This document shows positions 63,999 through 64,000 of a stretch of 64,000 bases of DNA, one piece after another (the first letter of the stretch is position 1; the number at the start of each line of letters is the position of its first letter). The position numbers and the translations under genes were made by a program. The notes beneath the pieces are model-generated. The model ran no database searches. It had not been told where the DNA came from and saw only the letters and a list, made by a program, of their open reading frames with translations. Where the stretch lies: the NCBI RefSeq assembly GCF_007923295.1, contig NZ_VOIR01000016.1:62001-126000 (forward strand). Direction: 5' to 3'. The stretch comes from Agrococcus sediminis (lineage in GTDB: Bacteria; Actinomycetota; Actinomycetes; Actinomycetales; Microbacteriaceae).

Positions 63999-64000
63999 GA

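Overview
The window is about 64 kb of very GC-rich chromosomal DNA from an actinobacterium. Its core gene order (clpX-clpP2-clpP1-tig; nei-rpiB-DsbA-like-pepN-glbO; ctaC-ctaD-ctaF; a full dcw cluster; pknL; class II DAHP synthase; fadD15-like) matches, from memory, the order known in Mycobacterium and other Actinobacteria. SepF, DivIVA/Wag31, an actinobacterial cytochrome oxidase subunit IV and an Rv2466c-type (mycothiol-linked) protein all point the same way. A member of the Microbacteriaceae is my best guess, from overall protein flavour and the MurE variant. The genus cannot be settled from the sequence alone.

Layout. 1-4357: protein quality control (clpX, cut by the window edge; clpP1-clpP2; trigger factor), with a CopC-like copper protein inserted between clpX and clpP2. 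4611-11779: an accessory block of an ECF sigma/anti-sigma pair, an EamA exporter, a PEP-mutase-family enzyme, and an ArsR-controlled MFS exporter plus divergent flavoprotein (probable arsenic/metalloid resistance), ending with an epimerase beside tRNA-Pro. 11857-14375: tRNA-Pro(TGG), a GH1 beta-glucosidase, tRNA-Gly(TCC) and a lipoprotein. 14380-22103: DNA glycosylase, ribose-5-phosphate isomerase B, DsbA-like protein, aminopeptidase N, MscS channel, truncated haemoglobin and an FAD dehydrogenase. 22159-25691: aa3 cytochrome oxidase subunits and an A-type Fe-S protein. 25741-30665: M20 dipeptidase, DUF3043 protein, and the overlapping hisD-nrdR-pyrD operon.

30741-31000 holds the most unusual object in the window: thirteen units of exactly 20 bp, seven in one orientation followed by six inverted, filling the gap between dnaE and hisD. 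31010-54270 is a long minus-strand run: dnaE, an RluA-family enzyme, lspA, divIVA, yggT, sepF, yggS and ftsZ, then ftsQ back to mraZ (the dcw cluster). Most neighbours overlap by 1-4 bp. 54557-63998 carries a DUF3040 protein, a polyprenyl synthetase, an Rv2175c-like DNA-binding protein next to its PknL-type kinase, DAHP synthase, an acyltransferase, an acyl-CoA ligase, a methyltransferase and peptide deformylase.

How it works together. Most of the window is growth and envelope machinery: lipid II synthesis (Mur enzymes, MraY), its use at the septum (FtsW/FtsI), septal assembly (FtsZ, SepF, FtsQ, FtsL), polar growth (DivIVA), and signalling by a PASTA kinase. Regulation visible in the DNA includes a three-copy MraZ box, a ClgR-like site before clpP1, a likely ArsR operator, several perfect-stem terminators, and a recurring TANNNT-N6/7-start-codon arrangement that suggests many leaderless mRNAs. 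All functional statements rest on reading the proteins by eye; no database search was run.
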